From assembly GCA_934141615.1 (NCBI GenBank), contig CAKPCM010000006.1, positions 1-33,762 of the forward strand: a stretch of 33,762 bases of DNA. The letters run 5' to 3'. A model generated the notes under the pieces. The model had not been told where the DNA came from. It saw nothing but the letters and a program-made list of their open reading frames with translations, and searched no databases. The DNA is from an uncultured Bacilli bacterium. Lineage in GTDB: Bacteria > Bacillota_I > Bacilli_A > RF39 > UBA660. The first letter of the stretch is position 1; every line of letters begins with the position of its first letter. The position numbers and the translations under genes were made by a program. Below are positions 1 through 7,607 of this stretch, in pieces.

Positions 1-2
1 CA

Positions 3-3000
3 CTTATAGAATGTAATAAACTTATCATGGAAAAAAATCCCATTCTTTGGCAAAAAAGAATAGAAGATGAAGACTTTTTGAAAGTTAGTCTAGGATTTGG
101 GAATTATCCTATGAAACTCAAGTTAACGTACCCTGAAGAACAATTTACGATGGAAGAAGATGAACTGAAAAAAATATCTGATAAATTAGGCAGAGAGCCT
201 AAAATACTTCAAAATGTACCTGTACCATATTCATTTATGGATAATCACATATCTGGTATTATTGGAAAGTATGAAGATAGAAGTGACTACTTAAAAAAAC
301 TTATATTACAATTGATAACATTTCATAGCTATATAGATTTGAAAATAGTAATATTGACAGATAATGATAAAAAAAGTGCTTGGAAGGATATAAAAAATTT
401 ACCATATTCGTTTACTGATGATAAAAAACTTAGGTTATTTGCTTCTAAAAATGAGGAGTATGGGGTTGTTTGTTCGTATTTAGAAAAGGTATTTAATTCA
501 AGATGCGATGTTAATCAAAGGGAAGTTAATCCTCATAAATTTAATAAGATTTTTCTAATTATAACTGATTCTTTTAAAATGGTTAGGAATCAAGATTTTA
601 TTGAAAGATTACTTAAGGAAAAGTTTAATTATGGTTTTAGTTTAATAATTTCAAACGATAATATTGCTACACTTCCAGAACAATGTAAATCATTTATAAA
701 GGTAAATTCTACTAGCGGTAATGCAATAAAAAATGTTGTAAATGAAGATAAACATGATTTTATGATAGATATCAATAATGGTATTAATTATAATGAGTGC
801 TTTAAAATTCTTTCTAATATACCGATTGAAACTACAGATAATTCATCTTCAAAAATACCAGATAAGGTAGGTTTTTTAGAAATGTATGATGTAGGGCGTG
901 TGGAACAGTTAAATTCACTTAATAGATGGAAGAATAGTAATCCTATGGAAACACTTCAAACTCCTGTTGGTTATGGTAAAAATAGTGAATTACAATATAT
1001 TGATTTACATGAAAAATATCATGGACCTCATGGCCTTATTGCTGGTATGACGGGTAGTGGTAAATCAGAGTTTATCATAAGCTATATATTATCACTTGCT
1101 GTTAATTATAGTCCATTAGAAGTACAATTTATTTTAATTGACTATAAAGGTGGTGGACTTGCTGGCGCATTTGAAAATGCTAACTCCGGTAAAAAACTTC
1201 CGCATCTAGTAGGAACAATAACTAACTTAGATGCAAGTGAAATAAAAAGAAGCATTTCATCAATCGAAAGTGAACTTAAAAGAAGACAACGTTACTTTAA
1301 CGTCGCAAGGGATAAAAACGGGGAATCAACTGTTGATATATATAAGTATCAAAGATTATATCGCGAAGGAAAGGTGGAAGAGCCTATTTCACATTTATTC
1401 ATTATAAGTGATGAATTTGCAGAACTTAAAACGCAACAGCCAGAATTTATGGATCAACTTATTTCGACGGCGCGTATAGGTCGTTCTTTAGGAGTACATC
1501 TTATCTTGGCAACACAAAAGCCAAGCGGTGTAGTAGATCCACAAATATGGTCTAACACGAGGTTTAGGGTATGTTTAAGGGTTCAAGATAAAGATGATTC
1601 AAATGAAGTAATTAAATGCCCTGATGCTGCATTTTTAAAGCAAACTGGTAGATTTTATTTCCAAGTTGGTTATAATGAAGTATTTACACTTGGACAAGCC
1701 GCTTGGGCTGGTGGCAAATACATTCCAAAGGAAAAGACTAAAAAACAAATCGATACATCAATAAGCTTTATTAATAATGTGGGTCAAATAATAAGAAACG
1801 TTGAAACCAGAGAAAAAAAGGCGAATGTAGAAAGCAAGAAATATGGTGAGGAATTATCTAATGTTGTAAATTATCTATCTGATATAGCAATGGAACAAAA
1901 TATTAAATCGAAACCATTGTGGTTAGATAAAATACCAAGTTTTATTAAGATATCTAAATTAATTGAAAAATATAAATATAAAATAAAACAGGGAATAATA
2001 GATATTCCAGTAGGCGAGTATGATGTTCCAGAACAGCAAAAACAAAACCTACTTACCGTACCTATAAGTTCAAAAGGAAATGCAATTATATATGGTGCTC
2101 CAGGTTCTGGTAAAGAAAACTTTATTATGACATTAATTTATGAATCAATGAATTTGTATACACCAGAAGATATTAATTTTTACATAATGGATTTTGGAGC
2201 TGAAATATTAAAAGTATTTAAGGGATCACCTTATGTTGGAGATATTATTCAAATAGATGAAGAAGAAAAAATTGTTAACTTATATAAAATGTTAAACAAT
2301 ATGATGGAACAAAGAAAAAATTTACTTTCTAATTATGGTGGTAATTTTTTCAATTATAACCTTAAGAGTGATTCTAAACTTCCTAGTGTAATAATCATCT
2401 TAAATAATTTTGAAGCATATCAAGACACATATGAGCAATATGAGGATACATTAAATATCCTTACTCGTGAATGTTCAAAATATGGTATGTACTTTATTGC
2501 TACATGTAATACACCAAATGGGATGAGGTTTAAATTAAAGCAAAACTTTTCTCAAGTTTATTGTTTGCAGCAAAATAACGAAGATGATTATTCGACGATA
2601 TTAGGCAATATAAATAAAAGTTATCCTTCTAAATTGTTTGGAAGAGGTATTATAAAACAAGAAAATGTTTATGAGTTTCAAACGGCATCAATTGATACAC
2701 AGGATAAAACAAATGAACTTATAGAAAATAAAATAAAAGAGGATAAATCAAAGTATAAATTAAAGGCTAAAAGTGTTCCAATACTTCCTTCTATTGTTAA
2801 TTATGAATCTATAGAAGATAGTTTAAATAATAATTCTATGGATGTTATTATTGGTATTGAAAAGAAAAGTTTGGATGTATCATATTATGACTTTAGTAAG
2901 AATTTATTAAATATTATAACTGCTAATGAACCATCTGTTATGAATGATTTTACTAATGCTTTTATTAATCAATTGAAACAAAAGAGTGCCTTTAAAACAA

Positions 3001-3557
3001 TGGTTTTGGATGCTGGTGATATTGATATATATGAGACTACTAAAAATGGAATTATATATGAAGAAAATGATTTTAACGGATTCCTAGAAAAAATATTAAA
3101 CTATGAAACAGAATGCTATGATTTATATGTGAAAAATAATTACAATCCAGCAGTTTTAGCTAATCAAAAGAAAATTTTAATTATAATAAGTGGCATAGAA
3201 GAATTTAAAAATAAATTATCTATGGAAAATCAGAATAAGTTAAATGATTTCTTTACAAAGGCCAAGAATCTTGGAATAATTAATTATTTAATTATTGATA
3301 GTGTTGATAATGTTAAAAAATTCGAATATGAATCTTGGTTTAAGGACTCAGTCAATTTGGCAGATGGAGTATGGATTGGGGATGGCATAAATGATCAATT
3401 CATGCTTAAGGTTTCCGTTCGAACTGACGAAGTAAGAGAATCTGTTGATGATGATTTTTGTTTCGTTCTTAAACGTGGAAAACCGGTTCTTGTTAAATAT
3501 GTAAGTGAGTTTGAAACTAAAATGGACAGCGAAGATGAAATGTTAGAAATAGATTAA
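3..3557 (+). CDS. essC: EssC/YukB-type T7SS FtsK/SpoIIIE ATPase, 5'-truncated by window edge
   Basis: This is the membrane-anchored motor ATPase of a type VII (Esx) secretion system of Bacillota. The frame is open to the window edge, so the ATG at 27 is probably internal; the N-terminal FHA domains and TM pair of full-length EssC would lie upstream. Counting from that ATG, the first ATPase domain has Walker A GMTGSGKS at 340-347, followed by a DYKGGG motif and a Walker B-like LFIISDEFAEL. The second domain has a recognisable P-loop, GAPGSGKE at 690-697, but its Walker B (VIIILNNFEAY) lacks the acidic pair. The third domain (about 920-1170) has no P-loop. One active plus two degenerate domains is usual in EssC. 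No WXG100 substrate, EsaA, EssA or EssB gene is visible here, so the rest of the locus must lie to the left. A terminator follows the stop directly. Confidence 0.93.
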   Translation, partial: LIECNKLIMEKNPILWQKRIEDEDFLKVSLGFGNYPMKLKLTYPEEQFTMEEDELKKISDKLGREPKILQNVPVPYSFMDNHISGIIGKYEDRSDYLKKLILQLITFHSYIDLKIVILTDNDKKSAWKDIKNLPYSFTDDKKLRLFASKNEEYGVVCSYLEKVFNSRCDVNQREVNPHKFNKIFLIITDSFKMVRNQDFIERLLKEKFNYGFSLIISNDNIATLPEQCKSFIKVNSTSGNAIKNVVNEDKHDFMIDINNGINYNECFKILSNIPIETTDNSSSKIPDKVGFLEMYDVGRVEQLNSLNRWKNSNPMETLQTPVGYGKNSELQYIDLHEKYHGPHGLIAGMTGSGKSEFIISYILSLAVNYSPLEVQFILIDYKGGGLAGAFENANSGKKLPHLVGTITNLDASEIKRSISSIESELKRRQRYFNVARDKNGESTVDIYKYQRLYREGKVEEPISHLFIISDEFAELKTQQPEFMDQLISTARIGRSLGVHLILATQKPSGVVDPQIWSNTRFRVCLRVQDKDDSNEVIKCPDAAFLKQTGRFYFQVGYNEVFTLGQAAWAGGKYIPKEKTKKQIDTSISFINNVGQIIRNVETREKKANVESKKYGEELSNVVNYLSDIAMEQNIKSKPLWLDKIPSFIKISKLIEKYKYKIKQGIIDIPVGEYDVPEQQKQNLLTVPISSKGNAIIYGAPGSGKENFIMTLIYESMNLYTPEDINFYIMDFGAEILKVFKGSPYVGDIIQIDEEEKIVNLYKMLNNMMEQRKNLLSNYGGNFFNYNLKSDSKLPSVIIILNNFEAYQDTYEQYEDTLNILTRECSKYGMYFIATCNTPNGMRFKLKQNFSQVYCLQQNNEDDYSTILGNINKSYPSKLFGRGIIKQENVYEFQTASIDTQDKTNELIENKIKEDKSKYKLKAKSVPILPSIVNYESIEDSLNNNSMDVIIGIEKKSLDVSYYDFSKNLLNIITANEPSVMNDFTNAFINQLKQKSAFKTMVLDAGDIDIYETTKNGIIYEENDFNGFLEKILNYETECYDLYVKNNYNPAVLANQKKILIIISGIEEFKNKLSMENQNKLNDFFTKAKNLGIINYLIIDSVDNVKKFEYESWFKDSVNLADGVWIGDGINDQFMLKVSVRTDEVRESVDDDFCFVLKRGKPVLVKYVSEFETKMDSEDEMLEID

Positions 3558-3590
3558 GTAAAGAATAAAATCTTTACTTTTTCTTTATTC
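3557..3590 (+). terminator. Rho-independent terminator after essC
   Basis: A perfect 8-bp stem (AGTAAAGA at 3557-3564, TCTTTACT at 3571-3578) with a 6-nt loop is followed by a T-rich tail. It starts on the last base of the essC stop codon and closes the T7SS transcript. Confidence 0.85.
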
Positions 3591-3603
3591 ATTTTTTTAA
3601 ATG

Positions 3604-3612
3604 TGTTAAAAT
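3604..3612 (+). promoter_or_regulatory. Extended -10 promoter for the thioredoxin-like gene and trmL
   Basis: TGTTAAAAT fits an extended -10 (TGnTATAAT type) about 29 nt before the ATG at 3641 and just after the essC terminator. The -35 region is only AT-rich, so this rests on the -10 and its position. Confidence 0.45.
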
Positions 3613-3640
3613 ATAAATATATAAAGAAAGGGTAACGATA

Positions 3641-4099
3641 ATGAAAGAACAAACAAAAAAGATGATATTATTAATAGCAATATGCGTAGTAACAATTGGG
3701 ATACTTGTAGTTGCACTTAAACTAAATCAAAACAGGGAAGAAAATTTACTTTCAGAATCTAAAATAAAGGATTATTTAACAGAAATTAAGTATGATGAAA
3801 TATCAAACCATGTTATAGAACAACCAAGTTCTGTTATCTACGTATCAAATAGTAGTGAATATAGTACCAAAAAATTTGAAAATATATTTATACCTGTAGT
3901 AAAAAAATATAACTTAGAAAACGAAATTATATACATTAATATTAACGGTATAACGGTTGTTGATCCATTTTATCAAAGTGCACCAGAGTTAGTTTTTTAT
4001 AAAAATGGAGAAGTTTCTGACGTAATAGATGTTAGTACTTTAAAAACTAAAGATGACGTAATTAAGATACTAAAGGAAAGAAGTGTAATAAATGATTAA
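3641..4099 (+). CDS. Membrane-anchored thioredoxin-fold protein without CxxC
   Basis: This 152-aa protein has a short cytoplasmic N-terminus, one TM helix at about 8-26 and an extracytoplasmic domain. The pattern SSVIYVSNSSEY, then YININGITVV, then PELVFYKNGEVSDVID looks like the strand-helix-strand order of a thioredoxin fold, with the PxLxFYKNG segment standing in for the cis-Pro region. The CxxC that would make it a redox enzyme is absent: the segment after the first strand contains no cysteine. It resembles the PedC-type bacteriocin transport accessory proteins in build, but that family link is inference. The start has a purine-rich RBS (AAAGAAAGGG). Its 3' end overlaps trmL by 8 nt, so the two are probably translationally coupled. 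The role is unknown. Confidence 0.75.
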   Translation: MKEQTKKMILLIAICVVTIGILVVALKLNQNREENLLSESKIKDYLTEIKYDEISNHVIEQPSSVIYVSNSSEYSTKKFENIFIPVVKKYNLENEIIYININGITVVDPFYQSAPELVFYKNGEVSDVIDVSTLKTKDDVIKILKERSVIND

Positions 4100-4616
4100 C
4101 GTAGTATTATTTGAACCAGAAATACCAGGTAATACTGGCAATATAATGCGTACTTGTGCTGCAACTGGAACTAAGCTTCACCTAATTAAACCACTAGGTT
4201 TTTCACTAGATGAAAGTTATATAAAAAGAAGTGGTGCAAACTATATAAAAGACTGTGATTATAAAGTATATGAAAACTGGGATGATTTTAAAAGTAAAAA
4301 TAATGGAACATATTATTATTTAACCAGATATGGAAAAAAGCCTCATACATCATTTGATTATAGTAATAAAGATGAAAACATATATTTGGTATTTGGCAAA
4401 GAATCAAGTGGTATCCCGCTTGAGATACTAAAGGATGATTTAGATCATTGTCTTAGAATTCCTATGAATGATAAGGTAAGGGCACTTAATTTATCTAATT
4501 GTGCTGCTATTATGGTTTATGAGGTATTAAGACAACAAGATTACAATGATCTTTTAAGAACTGAGCCATTTAAGGGAGAAGACTTTATAGAAACAGGAAT
4601 AGATGCTAGCAAATAA
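4092..4616 (+). CDS. trmL: tRNA (cytidine/uridine-2'-O)-methyltransferase TrmL
   Basis: This is a SPOUT-class methyltransferase that 2'-O-methylates the wobble nucleotide (position 34) of tRNA-Leu isoacceptors using SAM. All three trefoil-knot motifs are present in a 174-aa protein of normal family length: motif 1 PEIPGNTGNIMRT (9-21, with Asn14 and Arg20), motif 2 LVFGKESSGIP (99-109) and motif 3 LRIPMNDKVRALNLSNCAAI (121-140). The protein is the minimal catalytic domain with no added RNA-binding domain. The start overlaps the upstream thioredoxin-like gene by 8 nt, so it is expressed from that promoter. Transcription ends in the hairpin that spans the stop codon. Confidence 0.95.
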   Translation: MINVVLFEPEIPGNTGNIMRTCAATGTKLHLIKPLGFSLDESYIKRSGANYIKDCDYKVYENWDDFKSKNNGTYYYLTRYGKKPHTSFDYSNKDENIYLVFGKESSGIPLEILKDDLDHCLRIPMNDKVRALNLSNCAAIMVYEVLRQQDYNDLLRTEPFKGEDFIETGIDASK

Positions 4617-4628
4617 GCTAGTTTTTTT
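4606..4628 (+). terminator. Terminator of trmL overlapping its stop codon
   Basis: CTAGC at 4606-4610 pairs with GCTAG at 4617-4621 around loop AAATAA, followed by seven T (4622-4628). The stem is short, but the next hairpin 12 nt downstream backs it up. Confidence 0.6.
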
Positions 4629-4639
4629 AATGAATTAAA

Positions 4640-4663
4640 AAAAGCGATTTATTTATCGCTTTT
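4640..4663. terminator. Bidirectional terminator between trmL and the lipoprotein gene
   Basis: A perfect 9-bp stem (AAAAGCGAT at 4640-4648, ATCGCTTTT at 4655-4663) with a 6-nt loop carries a T-run on the minus strand, where it terminates the lipoprotein gene. It overlaps that gene's TAA stop (4662-4664). On the plus strand it gives a second stop for trmL read-through. Confidence 0.8.
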
Positions 4664-5534
4664 AGTTATTTACTTCAAGTTTTATTGAGTTTATGTTATC
4701 TTCCATAATTGAAATATAATCTTTTTTATCTTTTCTATCACTAGCGCTTAAAGTAGATATTGTATTTAGTTTTACGGTTGTAAACTCATAACTTTCTTTT
4801 AATTTTTTAATTGTATCATTTTCTTTTTCATCATCTTTTAAGAATATATAACTTATTTTCTTATTAGCTAGAAGCTTTCTAACTTCTGAAAGTGTTTTCT
4901 CATTTAAATTATTATTTTCTTCTAGTGATATAACATTAAATCCATATTTTTCTAAATATTTAAACGTATCACTTGAAACAACTATCGTAGCGTTACTTGC
5001 GTTAGTTGCAATTTGTTTTAGTTCAGCGTCTATCTCTGATAAATTAAGTTTTAACTCTTCATAATTACTATCTATTATATCGGTTTCTATTTTTTCATTA
5101 ATGTATTCTTCAAGACCTTTTTTTATGTTTGATGCCATCATTAAGTAATTTGATGGGTTAAGCCAGTTTTCAGCAGGATCACCAGAATATGTCATACCAA
5201 GTGATGCATCAATTACCTTTATGTCTTTATTTTTATTTAAAAGGCTAACAGCATAATCTTTTTCTTTTTTAACAGTTCCGTTATAAACAAATAAATCTCC
5301 TTTACTATAATCACTTAATTGTTTATTTGTTAGCTTATAATTTTTATAGTTTATTCCGTCTGGATAAATACTATATATGGCAATTTTTTCTCCGTATAAG
5401 TTATCTAGTATATATTCTGTTGGGTAAGTACTTGTATAAGCCGTCATGGAAAAATTAGTATCTTCCTTAGCACACCCAGATAACATAAACAGTGATATGA
5501 TAACTCCAATTATCACAATAATTTTATTTTTCAT
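4662..5534 (-). CDS. TroA/ZnuA-like metal ABC transporter substrate-binding lipoprotein, His ligands missing
   Basis: This 290-aa lipoprotein has a signal peptide with lipobox LSGC (Cys21). Its outline is that of cluster A-I (TroA/ZnuA/AdcA) binding proteins: an N-terminal strand YTSTYPTEYILDNL, the GDLFVYNG segment, the GDPAENWLNPSNYLMMASNI counterpart of the DPHxWLDP motif, a long linker helix, and a C-terminal lobe starting VVSSDTFKYLEKYGF. The usual zinc or manganese ligands are gone: no His in the first loop (GINYKNY), none in GDPAENWLNP, and Ser where the third His sits (VSSDTFKYL). No permease or ATPase gene lies beside it. The start was chosen at 5534 because AAAAAAGGAGA lies just upstream and the signal peptide begins there; a longer frame to 5579 would add residues from inside yidD. 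It overlaps yidD by 11 nt. It could bind another ligand or have lost transport function. Confidence 0.8.
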   Translation of the reverse strand: MKNKIIVIIGVIISLFMLSGCAKEDTNFSMTAYTSTYPTEYILDNLYGEKIAIYSIYPDGINYKNYKLTNKQLSDYSKGDLFVYNGTVKKEKDYAVSLLNKNKDIKVIDASLGMTYSGDPAENWLNPSNYLMMASNIKKGLEEYINEKIETDIIDSNYEELKLNLSEIDAELKQIATNASNATIVVSSDTFKYLEKYGFNVISLEENNNLNEKTLSEVRKLLANKKISYIFLKDDEKENDTIKKLKESYEFTTVKLNTISTLSASDRKDKKDYISIMEDNINSIKLEVNN

Positions 5535-5757
5535 TTTTATTCTCCTTTTTTGGTACGGGATCATATCCATAAGTTCCAAACGGATTACACTTAAGTATTC
5601 TTATTGTTCCTAAATATAACCCTTTAAAAACTCCGTGAGTCTCTAGTGCTTCAATCATATAATTTGAACACGATGGAACGTGTTTGCAGTATCCGTGAAA
5701 ACTTCCAGGAATTTTTTGATATACTTTAACAATCCCTATTAATATTTTTTTAATCAT
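5524..5757 (-). CDS. yidD: Membrane protein insertion efficiency factor YidD
   Basis: This 77-aa protein belongs to the YidD (UPF0161) family, small amphipathic membrane-associated proteins that help YidC/Sec insert inner-membrane proteins. The signature is intact: a YQKIPGSF segment, the cysteine-bearing CKHVPSCSNYMIEALETHG, a KGLYLGTIRILKCNPFG stretch, and the closing YGYDPVPKK. It heads a two-gene minus-strand unit with the TroA-like lipoprotein, with which it overlaps by 11 nt. There is no convincing Shine-Dalgarno before the ATG, where the sequence reads TAAAATATCAGT. If that TAAAAT acted as a -10, the message would be nearly leaderless; a better TATAAT lies further up. Confidence 0.95.
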   Translation of the reverse strand: MIKKILIGIVKVYQKIPGSFHGYCKHVPSCSNYMIEALETHGVFKGLYLGTIRILKCNPFGTYGYDPVPKKENKNEK

Positions 5758-5799
5758 ACTGATATTTTATCATTTTTTAGATAATAATGGTAGGGGTAT

Positions 5800-5805
5800 A
5801 TTATA
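5800..5805 (-). promoter_or_regulatory. Possible -10 for yidD and the TroA-like gene
   Basis: The minus strand reads TATAAT here, 43 nt before the yidD start. A 14-bp palindrome covers the place where its -35 would be. No consensus -35 is visible. Confidence 0.4.
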
Positions 5806-5821
5806 AAAAAATAAATTTTAT

Positions 5822-5835
5822 ACTTTACGTAAAGT
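5822..5835. repeat. 14-bp perfect palindrome in the yidD/mraZ intergenic region
   Basis: ACTTTACGTAAAGT is its own reverse complement. It overlaps the -35 region of the presumed yidD promoter and lies about 34 bp upstream of the mraZ -35. A dimeric repressor operator is a reasonable reading, but I do not recognise the motif. Confidence 0.5.
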
Positions 5836-5868
5836 GCTATTTTTGTAATATTTTTTAGTTTTTTTATA

Positions 5869-5898
5869 TGGACAATTTATCTTATTATATGGTATCAT
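5869..5898 (+). promoter_or_regulatory. Promoter of the mraZ operon
   Basis: TGGACA (5869-5874) and TATCAT (5893-5898) are separated by 18 bp, with an extended TG at 5890-5891. It is the only good promoter upstream of the division genes and lies directly before the MraZ boxes. Confidence 0.7.
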
Positions 5899-5933
5899 AG
5901 TGGTAGCCAGTGGAATAAAGTGGTAGATTGTGG
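5899..5933 (+). promoter_or_regulatory. MraZ-box array: four GTGG repeats at exact 10-bp period
   Basis: AGTGG occurs at 5899-5903, 5909-5913 and 5919-5923, and TGTGG at 5929-5933, with 5-nt spacers. MraZ proteins are known to bind short G-rich direct repeats about one helical turn apart upstream of their own gene (TGGGN in E. coli, AAAGTG-type in mollicutes), and the third repeat reads AAAGTGG. The array starts immediately after the -10 and runs into the Shine-Dalgarno, so the four boxes lie on one face of the DNA across the transcription start. Confidence 0.8.
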
Positions 5934-5942
5934 GGGATTAAT

Positions 5943-6377
5943 ATGTTCATGGGAGAGTTTCATCATAATATTGATGATAAAGCAAGACTTGTTGTTCCAT
6001 CTAAGTTCAGAGTAGAACTTGGAGATACATTTATTGTTACCCGTGGACTTGAAGGGTGCTTATTCGTTTATTCAAAGGAAGAATGGGAAAGATTGGTTGA
6101 AAAGCTAAGAAAACTTCCATTTACAAAAAAAGATGCTAGGGCTTTCTTAAGATTTTTCTTATCAGGAGCTGGGGAGGCATGCTTTGATAAACAAGGAAGA
6201 GTAGCACTTCCACAACCACTTGTATCATACGCTAACATAGAAAAGGAATGCGTTATAATTGGCGTGAATGACAGACTAGAGATATGGTCAGAAAGTAAGT
6301 TTAACACCTTACTAGAAGAAAATTATGATAACATATCAGACATAGCGGAAGACTTGTTTGATAATATGGAGGTTTAA
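5943..6377 (+). CDS. mraZ: Transcriptional regulator MraZ
   Basis: MraZ is an AbrB-like DNA-binding protein that forms a ring of subunits and represses the division/cell-wall (dcw) operon. The two swapped-hairpin repeats are present: HHNIDDKARLVVPSKFR (7-23) and ACFDKQGRVALPQPL (79-92), each with the D-x3-R signature. The protein is 144 aa, the usual length. The ATG at 5943 is chosen because GGGGGA lies 5 nt upstream and family members begin MFMGEF; a TTG at 5928 in the same frame would place the start inside the operator. rsmH begins on the base after its stop, so the two are surely cotranscribed. Confidence 0.96.
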   Translation: MFMGEFHHNIDDKARLVVPSKFRVELGDTFIVTRGLEGCLFVYSKEEWERLVEKLRKLPFTKKDARAFLRFFLSGAGEACFDKQGRVALPQPLVSYANIEKECVIIGVNDRLEIWSESKFNTLLEENYDNISDIAEDLFDNMEV

Positions 6378-7298
6378 ATGAAACATATAAGCGTTTTACT
6401 AGAGCCTACCATTTCTTCTTTAAACATTAAGGAAGATGGCGTTTATGTTGACTGTACTTTAGGATATGCTGGTCATTCTAAAGCAATCTTAAAAAGATTA
6501 AAAAAGGGAAAATTATATGCTTTTGATCAAGATGAGGAAGCAAGAGCATATAGTGAAAACGTTCTAAAGGAAGTTGGAGATAACTTTACTATCATTCCTA
6601 GTAACTTTGTTAATTTAAAAGAAGAACTAGAAAAAAGAGGTGTTTCCAAAGTAGATGGCATTATGTTTGATCTTGGAGTTTCGTCTCCACAACTAGATGA
6701 TGCCTCCAGGGGGTTTAGTTTTCACTTAGATGCAGATCTTGATATGCGTATGGATAGAAAAAGTAGCCTTTCAGCATATGAGGTCGTTAATGAATATTCC
6801 TTTAATGACTTATACCGAATAATAAGAGATTATGGTGAGGAAAAATACGCTAAACAAATAGCAAGAGAAATAGAAAAAGTAAGAAGTAAAAGAAAAATAA
6901 AGACGACGCTTGAACTTGCAGATGTTATATCTAGTTGTGTGCCTGCTAAATATAAAAGGCTTACACATCCTGCTAGAAGAACGTTTCAAGCGATTAGAAT
7001 AGAGGTAAATAAAGAACTTAGTATTTTACCTAAAGCCTTAAATGATGCGATTGATATGCTAAAAAAAGGTGGTGTAATAGCAGTTATTACTTTCCACTCA
7101 CTAGAAGATAGGATATGTAAAGAAGTATTTAGAGAAAGGTCAAAGGAAAACGAGATATTTAAAGGAATGCCAAACGTTCCTGATATGTATATTCCGGATA
7201 TAAAAGTTCTAAAAAAGATAAAACCTTCTAAAGAAGAATTAGAGGAAAATAAAAGAAGTAGAAGTGCAACTTTAAGAGTTGCTATAAAACAAAAATAG
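6378..7298 (+). CDS. rsmH: 16S rRNA (cytosine(1402)-N4)-methyltransferase RsmH
   Basis: RsmH (MraW) uses SAM to N4-methylate C1402 in the decoding centre of 16S rRNA. The SAM-binding motif VDCTLGYAGHS (24-34), the second acidic motif AFDQDEEA (48-55), the MFDLGVSSPQLD segment and the FHSLEDR motif typical of RsmH are all present, and 306 aa is the family length. The ATG follows the mraZ stop without a gap and has GGAGG 5 nt upstream, within the mraZ coding sequence. It is the second gene of the mraZ operon, followed by ftsL as in most Bacilli. Confidence 0.97.
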   Translation: MKHISVLLEPTISSLNIKEDGVYVDCTLGYAGHSKAILKRLKKGKLYAFDQDEEARAYSENVLKEVGDNFTIIPSNFVNLKEELEKRGVSKVDGIMFDLGVSSPQLDDASRGFSFHLDADLDMRMDRKSSLSAYEVVNEYSFNDLYRIIRDYGEEKYAKQIAREIEKVRSKRKIKTTLELADVISSCVPAKYKRLTHPARRTFQAIRIEVNKELSILPKALNDAIDMLKKGGVIAVITFHSLEDRICKEVFRERSKENEIFKGMPNVPDMYIPDIKVLKKIKPSKEELEENKRSRSATLRVAIKQK

Positions 7299-7308
7299 GG
7301 GTGATAAT

Positions 7309-7596
7309 ATGGCCAAACAAAGAAAGAGAAAAACTAAATTTGAAAAAATGATGATAACACTTACCGTAACTACGGTGGCATTTGTTTTCGTGTCCGTATT
7401 TTTCTTTAAGGCACAATTATCATCTGTTAATATAGAAGTCGAAAGACTTAAAAAAAGCGTAACCAAACAAGAAAAAGTAAACGAAAGTTTAACGATGAAA
7501 GTAAACGAACTTATTTCATTAGAAAATATGCAACTTGTTGCAGCAAGTAACGGATTGGAGTATAATAATAATAACATTATTGTAATTCAAAAATAA
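7309..7596 (+). CDS. ftsL: Cell division protein FtsL
   Basis: FtsL is a small bitopic protein that links with DivIC/FtsB and activates the FtsW-FtsI septal synthase. The 95-aa product has a basic cytoplasmic tail (KQRKRKTK), one TM helix at about 14-34, and an extracytoplasmic coiled coil at 38-75 with heptad hydrophobics (VNIEVERLKK through LTMKVNEL). Sequence conservation in this family is low, so the call depends on this topology plus its exact position between rsmH and a class B PBP. The RBS is AGGGGTGAT, 3 nt before the ATG. Confidence 0.85.
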   Translation: MAKQRKRKTKFEKMMITLTVTTVAFVFVSVFFFKAQLSSVNIEVERLKKSVTKQEKVNESLTMKVNELISLENMQLVAASNGLEYNNNNIIVIQK

Positions 7597-7607
7597 GGGT
7601 GATTTAA

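Noticed and set aside
27..29. ATG at 27 as the true start of essC
   Set aside because: The frame is open to the window edge, no RBS precedes this ATG, and EssC proteins have FHA and TM domains before this point.
5899..5933. The 10-bp period repeats as a CRISPR or tandem-repeat array
   Set aside because: Repeat units are only 5 bp with variable spacers; position and sequence fit MraZ operator boxes far better. No CRISPR array was seen anywhere in the window.
5928..5942. TTG at 5928 as start of mraZ
   Set aside because: It lies inside the MraZ-box/RBS region; ATG at 5943 has GGGGGA at proper distance and matches the family N-terminus.
6068..6307. Minus-strand open frame inside mraZ
   Set aside because: It is a shadow of mraZ with no RBS and low-complexity Ser/Leu/Phe content; mraZ is certain on the plus strand.
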